Shown in pieces: positions 46,836 to 55,916 of a stretch of 64,000 nucleotides of DNA. Position 1 is the first letter of the stretch, and each line of letters opens with the position of its first letter. This stretch comes from Paenibacillus sp. J31TS4 (GTDB lineage: Bacteria; Bacillota; Bacilli; Paenibacillales; NBRC-103111): contig NZ_BOSI01000010.1 in assembly GCF_018403265.1 (NCBI RefSeq), positions 1 through 64,000 of the forward strand, given 5' to 3'. A program made the position numbers and the translations under genes. The notes under the pieces were generated by a model. That model did no database searches, was not told the origin of the DNA, and saw only the letters and a list, made by a program, of their open reading frames with translations.

Positions 46836-47714
46836 TCAGCTGCTCGCTTCGCCAGGCTGCTTGAGGCGGGGAAGCCCCAGCCGGTAGCACCCCTTCGTCT
46901 CCACGCCCCCGACTCCCTCGATGCCGCTGTGCGTATGATGGAGCACGTCGCTGATGTGCACCGTCTCCCGGATGGATGTATATGCCGTCTTGGCCGCCAC
47001 ATAGAGCGGGTCGAGGGCGTGAATCATCACGCGTCCGGGCGAGCTCGCAAAATTCGCTCCTGCCAGCAGCAACGCTTCAAAATGCGATTGGCAGGCGCCG
47101 GCGACTATGATGAGCGCGTCCCGGTTGCGCTCGAACTGCCGTGCGGTCCGCACCGCCTGCACGAAATGGCGGGAATTTTTGTAATTGTTCAGGTCCATCA
47201 TATCGCGGCCCTGCCGGTTTTTGAGTAGGCCGTCATGCCCGGTGATAACCAGAATGTCCGGCTTGATCTCCGGCAGCCATCTCTCCAGCATGGAGGCCAT
47301 CGAAGCCTCCGGCACATAGCCGCCGTGGGCCGGCACGTTCAGAAGCTTGTAAAGCTCCATGCTTTTTTGCAAGTACCGAGGGTCGCCGTCCAGGTGCAGC
47401 ACCCGGCCGGGAAATTCAAAATACGCGGCTTGGTCCCGCCTCCCCTTGCCCCTCCGCCGACCGGGCGTCTCCTGCTCCTGGTCCGGCATGCGACTCCCCA
47501 GCTTGCGGACCGACCGGCTCATCTCCGCCCGGAGGGAATCTTCGGCCTGCCGATATTGGGCCTCTCCCGCGGGGGCCAGGTCGCCGATCGGCGCATCTGC
47601 GAACAGCCGGCTGGTGATGCCCCTCAGCCAGGCAACGCGGTCCGTCAACGCTTCGATCGCAAACAGCACATCGTGGCCGTAGGACTGTCTCGTCACCAGA
47701 TCGCCCTGCTTCAT
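46836..47714 (-). CDS. yabG: sporulation-specific protease YabG
   Basis: 292 residues from the second ATG (47714), which has AAGGAGG 8 nt upstream; the first (47720) directly abuts the RBS. Family marks: VTRQSYGHDVLFAIEALT, KPDILVITGHDGLLK, LIIVAGACQSHFEALLLAGA and DVLHHTHSGIEGVGGVETKG. It cleaves coat proteins such as SpoIVA, SafA and YeeK in B. subtilis and is under sigma-K. A sigma-K-like promoter precedes it. Confidence 0.94.
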   Translation of the reverse strand: MKQGDLVTRQSYGHDVLFAIEALTDRVAWLRGITSRLFADAPIGDLAPAGEAQYRQAEDSLRAEMSRSVRKLGSRMPDQEQETPGRRRGKGRRDQAAYFEFPGRVLHLDGDPRYLQKSMELYKLLNVPAHGGYVPEASMASMLERWLPEIKPDILVITGHDGLLKNRQGRDMMDLNNYKNSRHFVQAVRTARQFERNRDALIIVAGACQSHFEALLLAGANFASSPGRVMIHALDPLYVAAKTAYTSIRETVHISDVLHHTHSGIEGVGGVETKGCYRLGLPRLKQPGEASS

Positions 47715-47720
47715 CTTCAT

Positions 47721-47772
47721 CCCCTCCTTCGACTATCCTATGGCCGGAATGGGCATTTGGTGTGCGGAGGGA
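47721..47772 (-). repeat. RBS/anti-RBS complementary arms flanking the yabG promoter
   Basis: GGAGGGG (RBS side, 47721-47727) is complementary to TCCCTCC (47766-47772), 7 bp with one G-U. The candidate sigma-K promoter lies in the loop and the upstream arm is 5 nt beyond its -35. Confidence 0.5.
47734..47761 (-). promoter_or_regulatory. candidate sigma-K promoter of yabG
   Basis: Minus strand AC (47760-47761), 17 bases, CATAGGATA (47734-47742), matching the sigma-K pattern AC-N16/17-CATANNNTA. The start of transcription would fall at the edge of the RBS, giving a very short leader, which lowers confidence. Confidence 0.5.
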
Positions 47773-47787
47773 CGGCCGGCGAACGGC

Positions 47788-47813
47788 AAAACCCCGCCGG
47801 GACGCCGGCGGGG
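47788..47813 (-). terminator. terminator after ksgA
   Basis: Stem CCCCGCCGG/CCGGCGGGG (47792-47800 with 47805-47813), 4-nt loop, then TTTTG on the minus strand. It separates rnmV-ksgA from yabG. Confidence 0.87.
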
Positions 47814-47889
47814 CATGATTCGGTATTACTTGGTTATACCAGGTAACTCTTTATGATCAGCGTTTTAGGATAGACTCGAGCAAGCACGT

Positions 47890-48804
<915 letters not shown>

Positions 48805-49341
48805 TCATTTATCCAAGTCTTCGGTCGCCCGCTCAAACTCGTCCCGCGAGATTTGAAACATCCGGCACCGTTTGTAGAATTGCTTTCCGTTAGCATAGCC
48901 GATCCCGAGCCGCTTGCCTACCTCCATCCGCCGCGCGGACGCCTGGGGATGGACGATCAGCCCGGCGTTCATCAGGTCGGCCCAGGTGACCTCGCCTTCC
49001 TCCGTCGCCCAGTCGGTCTTGACGTTGGCCAGCGCCCGCCGGATAGCCTCCGGGGACGCGTTCTCGACGCCGATATCGTTCCCTTTAGTCGTCTCCTCCC
49101 GGCTCAGGAAGGCTTGCTTGCACCCCGGCACCCTTGCGGCGATCAGACGCCGCAGCCGTTCTCCAGCGTGATCGGGATCGGTCAGAATGATGACTCCTCT
49201 GCGCTTTTGCGCCAGCTCGATCTGCCGGTAGACCGTCTCGTTGATCGCCGACCCGCCCGTTTCGATCGTATCGGCCTCAACCGCCCTCTGAACGGCAACC
49301 GTATCGTCCCGTCCCTCGACGACGATAAGTTCTTTAATCAT
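48805..49341 (-). CDS. rnmV: ribonuclease M5 (5S rRNA maturation)
   Basis: 178 residues. Toprim domain with catalytic Glu in IVVEGRDDTVAVQRAV and the DxD motif in IILTDPDHAGERLRRL. It trims 5S rRNA precursor in Firmicutes, with help of L18. The start ATG lies 22 nt after the yabE terminator, so its promoter overlaps that spot or read-through is used. Confidence 0.94.
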   Translation of the reverse strand: MIKELIVVEGRDDTVAVQRAVEADTIETGGSAINETVYRQIELAQKRRGVIILTDPDHAGERLRRLIAARVPGCKQAFLSREETTKGNDIGVENASPEAIRRALANVKTDWATEEGEVTWADLMNAGLIVHPQASARRMEVGKRLGIGYANGKQFYKRCRMFQISRDEFERATEDLDK

Positions 49342-49361
49342 ACCCTACCTCCGCTCTACAT

Positions 49362-49393
49362 ACAAAAAGAAGAGGAACCAGCTTCCTCTTCTT
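49362..49393 (-). terminator. intrinsic terminator after yabE
   Basis: Stem AAGAAGAGGAA/TTCCTCTTCTT (49367-49377 with 49383-49393), loop CCAGC, then TTTTTG on the minus strand. Confidence 0.9.
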
Positions 49394-49446
49394 AGCTTGC
49401 CCATATTGGCGGTGCCGCTGCCGGGTATCGCTAGCTTGCTCGTGCG

Positions 49447-50592
49447 TTACTCCGGCTTCTTCGGCCCTATTACATAAACGGTATACCCGCGCTTCACTCC
49501 GAATTTATTGGCATACGCAGTGCTGTCGAAATAAACGTCGATCTTGTTGCCGTTGATCGCGCTGCCTGTATCCTCGGCCCGGCGGTATCCGATGCCTTCG
49601 ATGTAAACCCACCAGCCCAGCGGAATGACGTTCTTGTCAACCGCGATGGTGCGCCCTTCCGTCACCGTTGTGCCGGAGGCGGTTACGCCGTACCCGTGGT
49701 CTCCGGGCGTCTTGCCTGTCGAGGCAACGCCGGCCGAGTAGGCGGTCAAGGTCACGTTGTTCAGGACCTTCGTATAATTCGCGGGCGCTCCGTTCTTGGG
49801 CGCTGCCGCAGGAGCCGCTTCCGCCGCAGGCTTGGCCGAGAGTGCCACAACCGGGGGGGCTTTGGAGCCGATCGCCACGATTTTGTTCGTGCTCGGTTCC
49901 TTAACATTCTCCGCGAGAACCTTCTCGGACACCAGCTTCCCGTCCTCGAAGACCTGCTCCTTCTGAATGAGCTTGCTGCCTTCCTTGCCTTCCTGAACGA
50001 CCTGCTCCTTGCCCTTCAGCAGATTCGCGTCCGTCCGGGTTTCCGTCTCGAATGCGAGCGGGACGACTTCCTCGGCCGTTTCTTTCTTGACGCGCACGAT
50101 CTGAATCGGGCTGCGGTCGCTAACTTCCGTATGGAGCGCGGGGACGACCTTGTCGGTGCTGCCGACCGGGATGTTGAGATCCCGCAGCGCTTCTTCGACG
50201 GTCTTGCCCACAGTGTACATAGTCTTCGTTTCGCCGTCGGCGGTCACTTCCACCGGGGCAGTTCGTTCGATCGTAATCCGATCGCCGGACTTAATCTTTC
50301 CGTCAAGCGGAATCGAGGTCCGGTCGAATTGGCCAATCTTGATGTTCTGTTCATCCAGGATGCGGCTCAAGACGGTTTCCTTGGTCTTGATCTCCGACTG
50401 CTGGCCGTTGATGACCAGCGACACGCTCTTGGCGGCCGTGCCATATAACAACATGAAAAACATGAAAGTCAGGGCGAATGAAGCCAATGCCACTAAACTT
50501 ATCATACGCAGGTTTTCATGCTTCCAACGCAATGCGTAGGACATGCTGGATGATCGCTTTACATGGGTGTTCTCTGTTTGGATTGCGCCCAC
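49447..50592 (-). CDS. yabE: YabE-like cell-wall protein with G5 and 3D domains
   Basis: 381 residues from GTG 50592 (GAAGGAGG upstream). A transmembrane anchor (about 30-52) is followed by DUF348 repeats (SVSLVINGQQSEIKTKETVL), a G5 domain (about 150-230) and a C-terminal 3D domain (TAYSAGVASTGKTPGDHGYG, ASGTTVTEGRTIAVDKNVIP, EDTGSAINGNKIDVYF) with the three conserved aspartates. Such proteins resemble resuscitation-promoting factors and lytic transglycosylases acting on peptidoglycan. Its leader has a c-di-AMP riboswitch and a terminator. Confidence 0.92.
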   Translation of the reverse strand: MGAIQTENTHVKRSSSMSYALRWKHENLRMISLVALASFALTFMFFMLLYGTAAKSVSLVINGQQSEIKTKETVLSRILDEQNIKIGQFDRTSIPLDGKIKSGDRITIERTAPVEVTADGETKTMYTVGKTVEEALRDLNIPVGSTDKVVPALHTEVSDRSPIQIVRVKKETAEEVVPLAFETETRTDANLLKGKEQVVQEGKEGSKLIQKEQVFEDGKLVSEKVLAENVKEPSTNKIVAIGSKAPPVVALSAKPAAEAAPAAAPKNGAPANYTKVLNNVTLTAYSAGVASTGKTPGDHGYGVTASGTTVTEGRTIAVDKNVIPLGWWVYIEGIGYRRAEDTGSAINGNKIDVYFDSTAYANKFGVKRGYTVYVIGPKKPE

Positions 50593-50787
50593 TTCTTCGG
50601 TCCTCCTTCAAAGCCTCGCCATCGACTGTTATGCATGATGGATCTGACGCGACTAAGTTATTGTTCTAGCTTCCATTCTGCCGATTCCACCGTAACAAGA
50701 GGCCTGTTTGCTATGCGGCTTCTTGTACCCGTCACCTCCTTAAGCTACAGTTTATGTTTAGGCTCGGGCGTCTATCACTCTCAGACT

Positions 50788-50825
50788 AAAACAAAAAAAC
50801 CGCTAGAAGAGGACTCTTCTCGCGG
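50788..50825 (-). terminator. terminator in the yabE leader (riboswitch expression platform)
   Basis: Stem CCGCGAGAAGA/TCTTCTAGCGG (50815-50825 with 50800-50810) with one mismatch, then TTTTTTTGTTTT on the minus strand. It lies between the c-di-AMP aptamer and yabE with about 195 nt still to the start codon, so it is probably the switch that decides read-through. Confidence 0.85.
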
Positions 50826-50849
50826 CTTGGCAATGCAAAGCCCGACAAT

Positions 50850-51035
50850 CGCACCTCTCTCTTCACGCTTACGAGGTTAGCTGACGGATTCGGACGAGAG
50901 AGTCGCCCTACCTTGGTCCGCGCACTTCTGTGCGTCGAAATCTCAAGGATTCACCCCTTAACCATGGTGACGCTATGTACAACCTAGCGGCCATTTACGG
51001 TTCCCCCGTTTCCCTGTTAAGGAAACTCAGCGAAT
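50850..51035 (-). ncRNA. c-di-AMP riboswitch (ydaO/yuaA class)
   Basis: On the minus strand the conserved blocks of this class appear in order: GGGGGAACC, GGGGTGAATCC, GTAGGGCGACT, CCGAATCCGTCAGCTAACCT and CGTAAGCGTGAAGAGAGAGG. The outer stem can be CGCT (about 51028-51031) with AGCG (about 50866-50869). In B. subtilis c-di-AMP binding turns such genes off by termination, and many Bacillales place this class before cell-wall hydrolase genes. Ends are approximate. Confidence 0.93.
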
Positions 51036-51073
51036 TGGAAATTCGGCAAAATTATTAAGTTATTCTGAAAGAT

Positions 51074-51103
51074 ATCATAAACGCTCCGACCTGCGCCTGT
51101 AAA
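51074..51103 (-). promoter_or_regulatory. sigma-A promoter of the yabE leader
   Basis: Minus strand TTTACA (51098-51103), 18 bases, TATGAT (51074-51079), about 35 nt upstream of the riboswitch. Confidence 0.6.
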
Positions 51104-51258
51104 GGTCTTTTGGCCTACGTAAAATGCTGAATTAATCCGATTTTAAGCCAATTGGGCTTTTTTCCAAAGCAAAATCGGGTTATCTCTCCCCCGGACGCAT
51201 TAAATGGCTCTCATTCTTCCGTTTTTCGTGTAAATTATGTTTTCATTGCCTTTCGCAT

Positions 51259-51316
51259 TATAATAATTTCGATGGTACAAGGGTCAAAACTCCCAGAAAA
51301 TGGGGAAATCGAGGAG
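51259..51316 (+). promoter_or_regulatory. -10 element and RBS for ecsA-like gene
   Basis: TATAAT at 51259-51264 with a weak -35 (TTATGT, 18 bases upstream), and RBS GAGGAG at 51311-51316, 8 nt before ATG 51325. Divergent from yabE. At 51143-51163 a small plus-strand hairpin with a T-run (AAGCC/GGCTT, TTTTTT) lies between the two promoters. Confidence 0.45.
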
Positions 51317-51324
51317 AACATTTG

Positions 51325-52068
51325 ATGGAAAAGATGTTGCATTTGGAAGGGGTTTCAGGAGGCTACCGAGTGGGTAAGCCTGTCTTGAAATCCCTCACGT
51401 TCGAAGTGAACAAAGGAGAGATGGTCGGCCTGATCGGCCTGAACGGAGCGGGCAAGAGCACGACCATCAAACACATTCTCGGCCTGCTAAAAGCTCAAGA
51501 GGGGACGATCCGGGTGGACGGCTTAACGCTGGCTGAGGATCCCGCCCGGTACCGGGCCGCCTGTACCTACGTGCCGGAGTCACCCGAGCTGTATGACGAG
51601 CTGACCATCCGCGAGCATCTGGAGTTGACCGGCCGCGCCTACGGGTTGGAACGGGACGCTTTCGAGAGCCGGGCGGAATCGCTGCTCGAGACGTTCCGGA
51701 TGAAGGAGAAGGAAGGGGCATTCCCCGCCCACCTGTCCAAGGGCATGCGGCAGAAGGTGATGATCATGAACGCGTTCCTCGTCGAGCCTCCGCTCTACAT
51801 CATCGACGAGCCGTTCCTCGGCCTGGACCCGCTCGGCATCCGCTCGCTGCTCGAGCTGATGGCTTCGTTCAAGGAGAAGGGCGCCAGCTTCCTCATCAGC
51901 TCGCATATCCTCTCGACGATCGAAGCGTACTGCGACCGCTTCGTCGTGCTGCACCACGGCGAGCAGATCGCCGGCGGCACGCTGGAGGAGCTGCAGAGCC
52001 AGGCCGACCTGCCCGGCGCCCGGCTCGACGACGTGTTCTTCCGGCTCGTGCAGGGAGGGTCCGCCTGA
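51325..52068 (+). CDS. ecsA: ABC transporter ATP-binding protein, EcsA-like
   Basis: 247 residues, the same as B. subtilis EcsA. Walker A GLNGAGKST (about 37-45), ABC signature LSKGMRQK, Walker B LYIIDEPFLGLDP and the switch His in LISSHIL. EcsAB in B. subtilis affects secretion, protease processing (SipS/RasP activity) and competence; the substrate is unsettled. The stop overlaps the start of the permease (TGATG). Confidence 0.9.
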   Translation: MEKMLHLEGVSGGYRVGKPVLKSLTFEVNKGEMVGLIGLNGAGKSTTIKHILGLLKAQEGTIRVDGLTLAEDPARYRAACTYVPESPELYDELTIREHLELTGRAYGLERDAFESRAESLLETFRMKEKEGAFPAHLSKGMRQKVMIMNAFLVEPPLYIIDEPFLGLDPLGIRSLLELMASFKEKGASFLISSHILSTIEAYCDRFVVLHHGEQIAGGTLEELQSQADLPGARLDDVFFRLVQGGSA

Positions 52069-53291
52069 TGGAGACCCGCACGCTATGGAGCAAGCGGCTC
52101 GGAGGGTTCTGGAAGGAAGCCTCGATGTACTGGAGCTACGTCCTGCGAAGCGGCTTTCACAGCTTCCTCCTGCTGGCGCTGCTCGCGGGGCTGATCGGCT
52201 ACGCCCGCTGGCTGCGGACCGCGCCGGCGGACTTTCCGGTCGCCTGGATCGCCGTCCCCCTTCTCGGCTGGCTCATCGGGCGGGGACCGGTCCGGACGTT
52301 GCTGCACTCCCCCGACCGCGTGTTCCTGCTGCCGGCCGAGGCGGCGCTCCGCCCGTACCTCGACCGCGCGCTCCGCTACAGCTTCGCCTGGCAAGCGCTC
52401 GGCACGCTGGCCGCGCTCGCCGCGCTGTGGCCGCTGTACGCGCACACGCACCCCGCCGCGCCGCCTCTGCCGCTCGTCGCCGCCCTCTTCCTCGTCTGCA
52501 AGTGGGCGAGCCTGCTCGCCGGCCTGCAGGAGCTGCGGCTCTCGCGCGCACGCGACCGACGCCTCTTGCGGGGGCTCGCCTACACGGCCGCCGCGGCGGT
52601 GGTCTACGCTGCGCTTGAGCGGCAGGCGGCCGTGGCCGGCCTGATCGCGCTTGCGGCGGTGGCGGCCGGCTGGCTCCTCCTGCGGCGCATGGAGCGGATG
52701 GCGGTGCTGAACTGGGAGCACGCCATTGGCCGGGAGCGGGCCCAGCTGGCGAGGCACTACACCTTCTTCAGCTGGTTCACCGACGTCGAGCAGCTGCCGC
52801 CGCCCGTCCGGCCGAGAGTCTGGCTCGCCGGGTGGACGCGGCGGATTCCGTTTCGGGCCGACCGCACGTACGCCTACCTGTTCGCCATGACGTTCGCGCG
52901 TTCGGAAGCAGCCGGCATTCTCGTCCGCACTACCATCGTCGGACTCGTCTTCCTGTTCCTGTTCCCGTCGCCGCTCTGGCAGACCGGCGTGTTCGTCGTC
53001 GTCCTGGCCCTGTCGGCTATGCAGTACGCATCGCTCGACCAACTGCACCGCTACGTGTTCTGGCCCAAGCTGTACCCGGTCGACCCGGGGCTGCGCTCCG
53101 AGGCAATCGTGCGGATCGCCTGGACGGGGCTGCTCGTCCAGACCGTCGTGCTGGCGGCCGCTTGGGCGCTGGCCGCCGGGGTGTGGACAGCCCCGCTCGC
53201 TGCACTTGCCGCCGGAGCGGCCTTCGCCGCCCTCTACAGCTTCGCCTATCTACGCAAAAAGCTGAAGCAGCATCCGCTACTTCAGCTTTAG
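52068..53291 (+). CDS. ecsB: ABC transporter permease, EcsB-like
   Basis: 407 residues (B. subtilis EcsB 408). Start LWSKRLGGFWKEASMYWSYV resembles EcsB; about eight to ten hydrophobic segments in two blocks, with a charged middle region (RMERMAVLNWEHAIGRERAQ, then HYTFFSWFTDVEQLPPPVRP). Its 3' end overlaps convergent tatD by 15 nt. Very GC-rich (many CTG/GCC codons). No third gene (ecsC) follows. Confidence 0.88.
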   Translation: METRTLWSKRLGGFWKEASMYWSYVLRSGFHSFLLLALLAGLIGYARWLRTAPADFPVAWIAVPLLGWLIGRGPVRTLLHSPDRVFLLPAEAALRPYLDRALRYSFAWQALGTLAALAALWPLYAHTHPAAPPLPLVAALFLVCKWASLLAGLQELRLSRARDRRLLRGLAYTAAAAVVYAALERQAAVAGLIALAAVAAGWLLLRRMERMAVLNWEHAIGRERAQLARHYTFFSWFTDVEQLPPPVRPRVWLAGWTRRIPFRADRTYAYLFAMTFARSEAAGILVRTTIVGLVFLFLFPSPLWQTGVFVVVLALSAMQYASLDQLHRYVFWPKLYPVDPGLRSEAIVRIAWTGLLVQTVVLAAAWALAAGVWTAPLAALAAGAAFAALYSFAYLRKKLKQHPLLQL

Positions 53292-54044
53292 CAATTCGAT
53301 GGCGTTGCGAGTCGTGACGGCGGCCAGCTCCTCGAGCGGCATGCCGCGCAGCTCAGCGGCCGCTTCGGCGACGAGGCGGACATAGTCGGTCTCGTTGCGC
53401 TTGCCGCGGTACGGATGTGGCGTCAGATAAGGCGCGTCGGTCTCGATGAGCAGCCGATCGAGCGGAACCTGCTTCAGCACTTCCTTCGGCTGCTTCGCAT
53501 TCTTGAACGTGATGGGGCCGCCGAACGAAATGTGGAAATTCATGTCGAGACATAGCTTGGCCGTCTCCCAGCTGCCGGAGAAGCAGTGCATAATGCCGCC
53601 GACTTCGGCGGCTTTTTCTTCGCGCAAAATCCGGACGACGTCCTCGTGGGCGTCCCGGTTGTGAATAATGATCGGCAGGCCGACCTTGCGCGCGAGCCGG
53701 ATCTGCTCCCGGAACACCCGGTGCTGCACGTCTTTGGGGGACGTATCCCAGTAGTAGTCGAGGCCGATTTCGCCGATGGCGACCACCTTCTCGTGGCGGG
53801 TCAGCTCCTCGATCCAGTCCAGATCGCCGGGCTCCATCGTGATGGCGTCCTGCGGATGCCAGCCCACCGCCGTGTAGACGTACGGATACTTCTCGGCCAG
53901 TGCGAGAGAGGTCGGGATCGTCTCGCGGTTGAAGCCTATGTTCACGATGCGGGTTACCCCGTTCGCGTACGCCCGCTCGATTGCTTCGTCGCGGTCGCCG
54001 TCGAATTCGGGCGCATTCATATGCGTGTGCGTGTCGGTAAACAA
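53277..54044 (-). CDS. tatD: TatD-family metal-dependent DNase
   Basis: 255 residues, as in B. subtilis YabD. TIM-barrel hydrolase motifs: metal site FTDTHTHMNAPEF, GEIGLDYYWDTSP, IIIHNRDAHEDV, HCFSGSWETA and LIETDAPYLTPHPYRG. Acts as 3'-5' exonuclease or in RNA/DNA turnover in relatives. It overlaps ecsB at the 3' end. In B. subtilis metS precedes it; here the HD gene does. Confidence 0.94.
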   Translation of the reverse strand: MFTDTHTHMNAPEFDGDRDEAIERAYANGVTRIVNIGFNRETIPTSLALAEKYPYVYTAVGWHPQDAITMEPGDLDWIEELTRHEKVVAIGEIGLDYYWDTSPKDVQHRVFREQIRLARKVGLPIIIHNRDAHEDVVRILREEKAAEVGGIMHCFSGSWETAKLCLDMNFHISFGGPITFKNAKQPKEVLKQVPLDRLLIETDAPYLTPHPYRGKRNETDYVRLVAEAAAELRGMPLEELAAVTTRNAIELLKLK

Positions 54045-54063
54045 GGGAAGTCCCTCCTTCGGA

Positions 54064-55371
54064 TTAGGGGTTGGCCGGTGACGGAGCGGAGCCGTCCAGC
54101 AGCGCCCGGATCGCCTCCGGCTTGTCCGGCTCGCCGAGCAGCTCTCCGGGGAAAAACAGCTGATGCCGCCCCTGGTGCAGCCCGCTGATCGAGCGGACGA
54201 TGTCCGACTTCGTCGAGATTTCGTGGAGCTCTTTGCGATCGTCCATCAGGTAGATCGGCCGCTTGCCCTCGAGCTCTCCCGGTCGGTACACATCATAAGG
54301 CAGATCGCGCGGAAAATCAATTTGCGCATAGTAGAGCGGATCCCAGCCCTTCACGGCCATCCAGTCCAGAAACAGGGCGATCGTGTCCCGGTCCTCCGGA
54401 TCGACCGGCACGTATTTGAACAGCCGGCGGTTCAGGAAACGCGCACACAGGTCGGCGAGCACGGGATCCCGTTCGTCCGTCCATTCCTGGAACATGCTCT
54501 GCACGAGCGATTCGTCGAGGCGAAAATAGTCGTCTACCGTCAGCTCGCGCCGCATCAGTCGGCGGATCGGCCCCGGCAGGTGCGCGAAGCGGTACCCGTC
54601 CTCGAACAGCACCTTGGCCCGGCCGAATATGCTGTGCAGGAGAAGTTCGGCGCTTCTTGTCACCGGGTGGAAATAGATTTGCCAATACATCTGATATCTC
54701 GACATCAGGTAATCCTCGACAGCATGCATGCCGCTTTCCTTAACGACGAGATGGCCCTGGTGCGGCCGGATGACGCGCAGCACCCGTTCCAGATCGAAGG
54801 TGCCGTAATTGACGCCCGTGAAGTAGCCGTCGCGGAGCAGATAGTCCATCCGGTCGGCATCCAGCTGGCTGGAGACGAGGCTGACGACAATTTCCTTGTC
54901 GTAGGATTTGCAGATGATGCCCGCCACCTTGTCCGGGAACGACGGATCGATGTCCCGCAGCACCCGGTTCACCTCCGTGTCGCCAAGCACCATCCGGCAA
55001 GTCCACTCCTCGTGATGCATGGCGAACGTCTTCTCGATCGAATGAGAGAATGGGCCGTGGCCCAGGTCGTGGAGCAGCGCCGCGCACAGACACAATAGCC
55101 GCTCCTCCCGGGGCCAGTCCGGATAGCCGCCGCGCTCGAATTGCGAGATGATCTTGCGGGTAATTTCATAGACGCCCAGCGAGTGCGAGAAACGGCTGTG
55201 CTCGGCTCCGTGAAACGTCAGGTAGGAAGTGCCCAGCTGCCGAATGCGGCGCAGACGTTGAAATTCCTTTGTGTTGACCAGGTCCCAAATCGGGCGGTCC
55301 TGTACATAAATGTACTTGTGAACGGGGTCTTTAAAAACTTTTTCTTCTATTAATAATGTAGAATTTTGCAT
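54064..55371 (-). CDS. HD-domain phosphohydrolase, YwfO-like (dNTPase family)
   Basis: 435 residues (B. subtilis YwfO about 433). HD motif His in HGAEHSRFSHSLGVYE and HD in ALLHDLGHGPFSHSIE; SQLDADRMDYLLRDGYFTG gives the third metal ligand region. B. subtilis YwfO has dNTP triphosphohydrolase activity. RBS GGGAGGGG lies 8 nt before ATG 55371. ywfO is far from here in B. subtilis, so this is a local rearrangement. Confidence 0.87.
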   Translation of the reverse strand: MQNSTLLIEEKVFKDPVHKYIYVQDRPIWDLVNTKEFQRLRRIRQLGTSYLTFHGAEHSRFSHSLGVYEITRKIISQFERGGYPDWPREERLLCLCAALLHDLGHGPFSHSIEKTFAMHHEEWTCRMVLGDTEVNRVLRDIDPSFPDKVAGIICKSYDKEIVVSLVSSQLDADRMDYLLRDGYFTGVNYGTFDLERVLRVIRPHQGHLVVKESGMHAVEDYLMSRYQMYWQIYFHPVTRSAELLLHSIFGRAKVLFEDGYRFAHLPGPIRRLMRRELTVDDYFRLDESLVQSMFQEWTDERDPVLADLCARFLNRRLFKYVPVDPEDRDTIALFLDWMAVKGWDPLYYAQIDFPRDLPYDVYRPGELEGKRPIYLMDDRKELHEISTKSDIVRSISGLHQGRHQLFFPGELLGEPDKPEAIRALLDGSAPSPANP

Positions 55372-55831
55372 ACTGGCTTCCCCTCCCTAACAACCCTACT
55401 AGACTCCTTACCCGGAAACGCTCCTTTTCCTCGGGAAGAGGGTTCCGTTCTTCCGTTTTTCCTGGAAATTGGGCGAAGCCTCTCCGTCTCCCATTCGTAT
55501 AGACAGGGCGGTGCTGATCGATTGCGGCAAGCCCGTCGCGGCCCTCCGCCGCACTGCTCCGGTCTGCCTGCACCTTAAGCCCCTATTCGACAAAAACGGA
55601 CGGTTAGTTTGTCGAATTATCTTCTCCCGATTTTCCAATTTTGTTCCTCGCTTTTCTGTCCCTCTCTTGCCCGTATGGACCCGCTGGGGAGCGTTTCCTC
55701 CCGCGCCTAGTCTCGTCCAAACCCTATAGCCGACGGGACTTTCTCCATCCTATTGATTAAGAAGAAAATCGGGAACAGACGCAAATTGAGAACGTTTCCT
55801 GAAATTGGCACACGCAATGCCGTCTATCAAG

Positions 55832-55892
55832 TTGACTATTTTGGGAAACGTTGGTATTATAGTTTAGTAGAATAATGTCGAATAATGACGAA
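55832..55892 (+). promoter_or_regulatory. abrB promoter with tandem Spo0A boxes
   Basis: TTGACT (55832-55837), 17 bases, TATTAT (55855-55860), then two 0A boxes, TGTCGAA (55876-55882) and TGACGAA (55886-55892), just downstream of the expected start of transcription. B. subtilis abrB has the same arrangement, where Spo0A~P represses. The interval 55440-55800 upstream holds no gene that I can recognise. Confidence 0.9.
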
Positions 55893-55916
55893 GCCAAATA
55901 TAGGGGGAACTTACAC

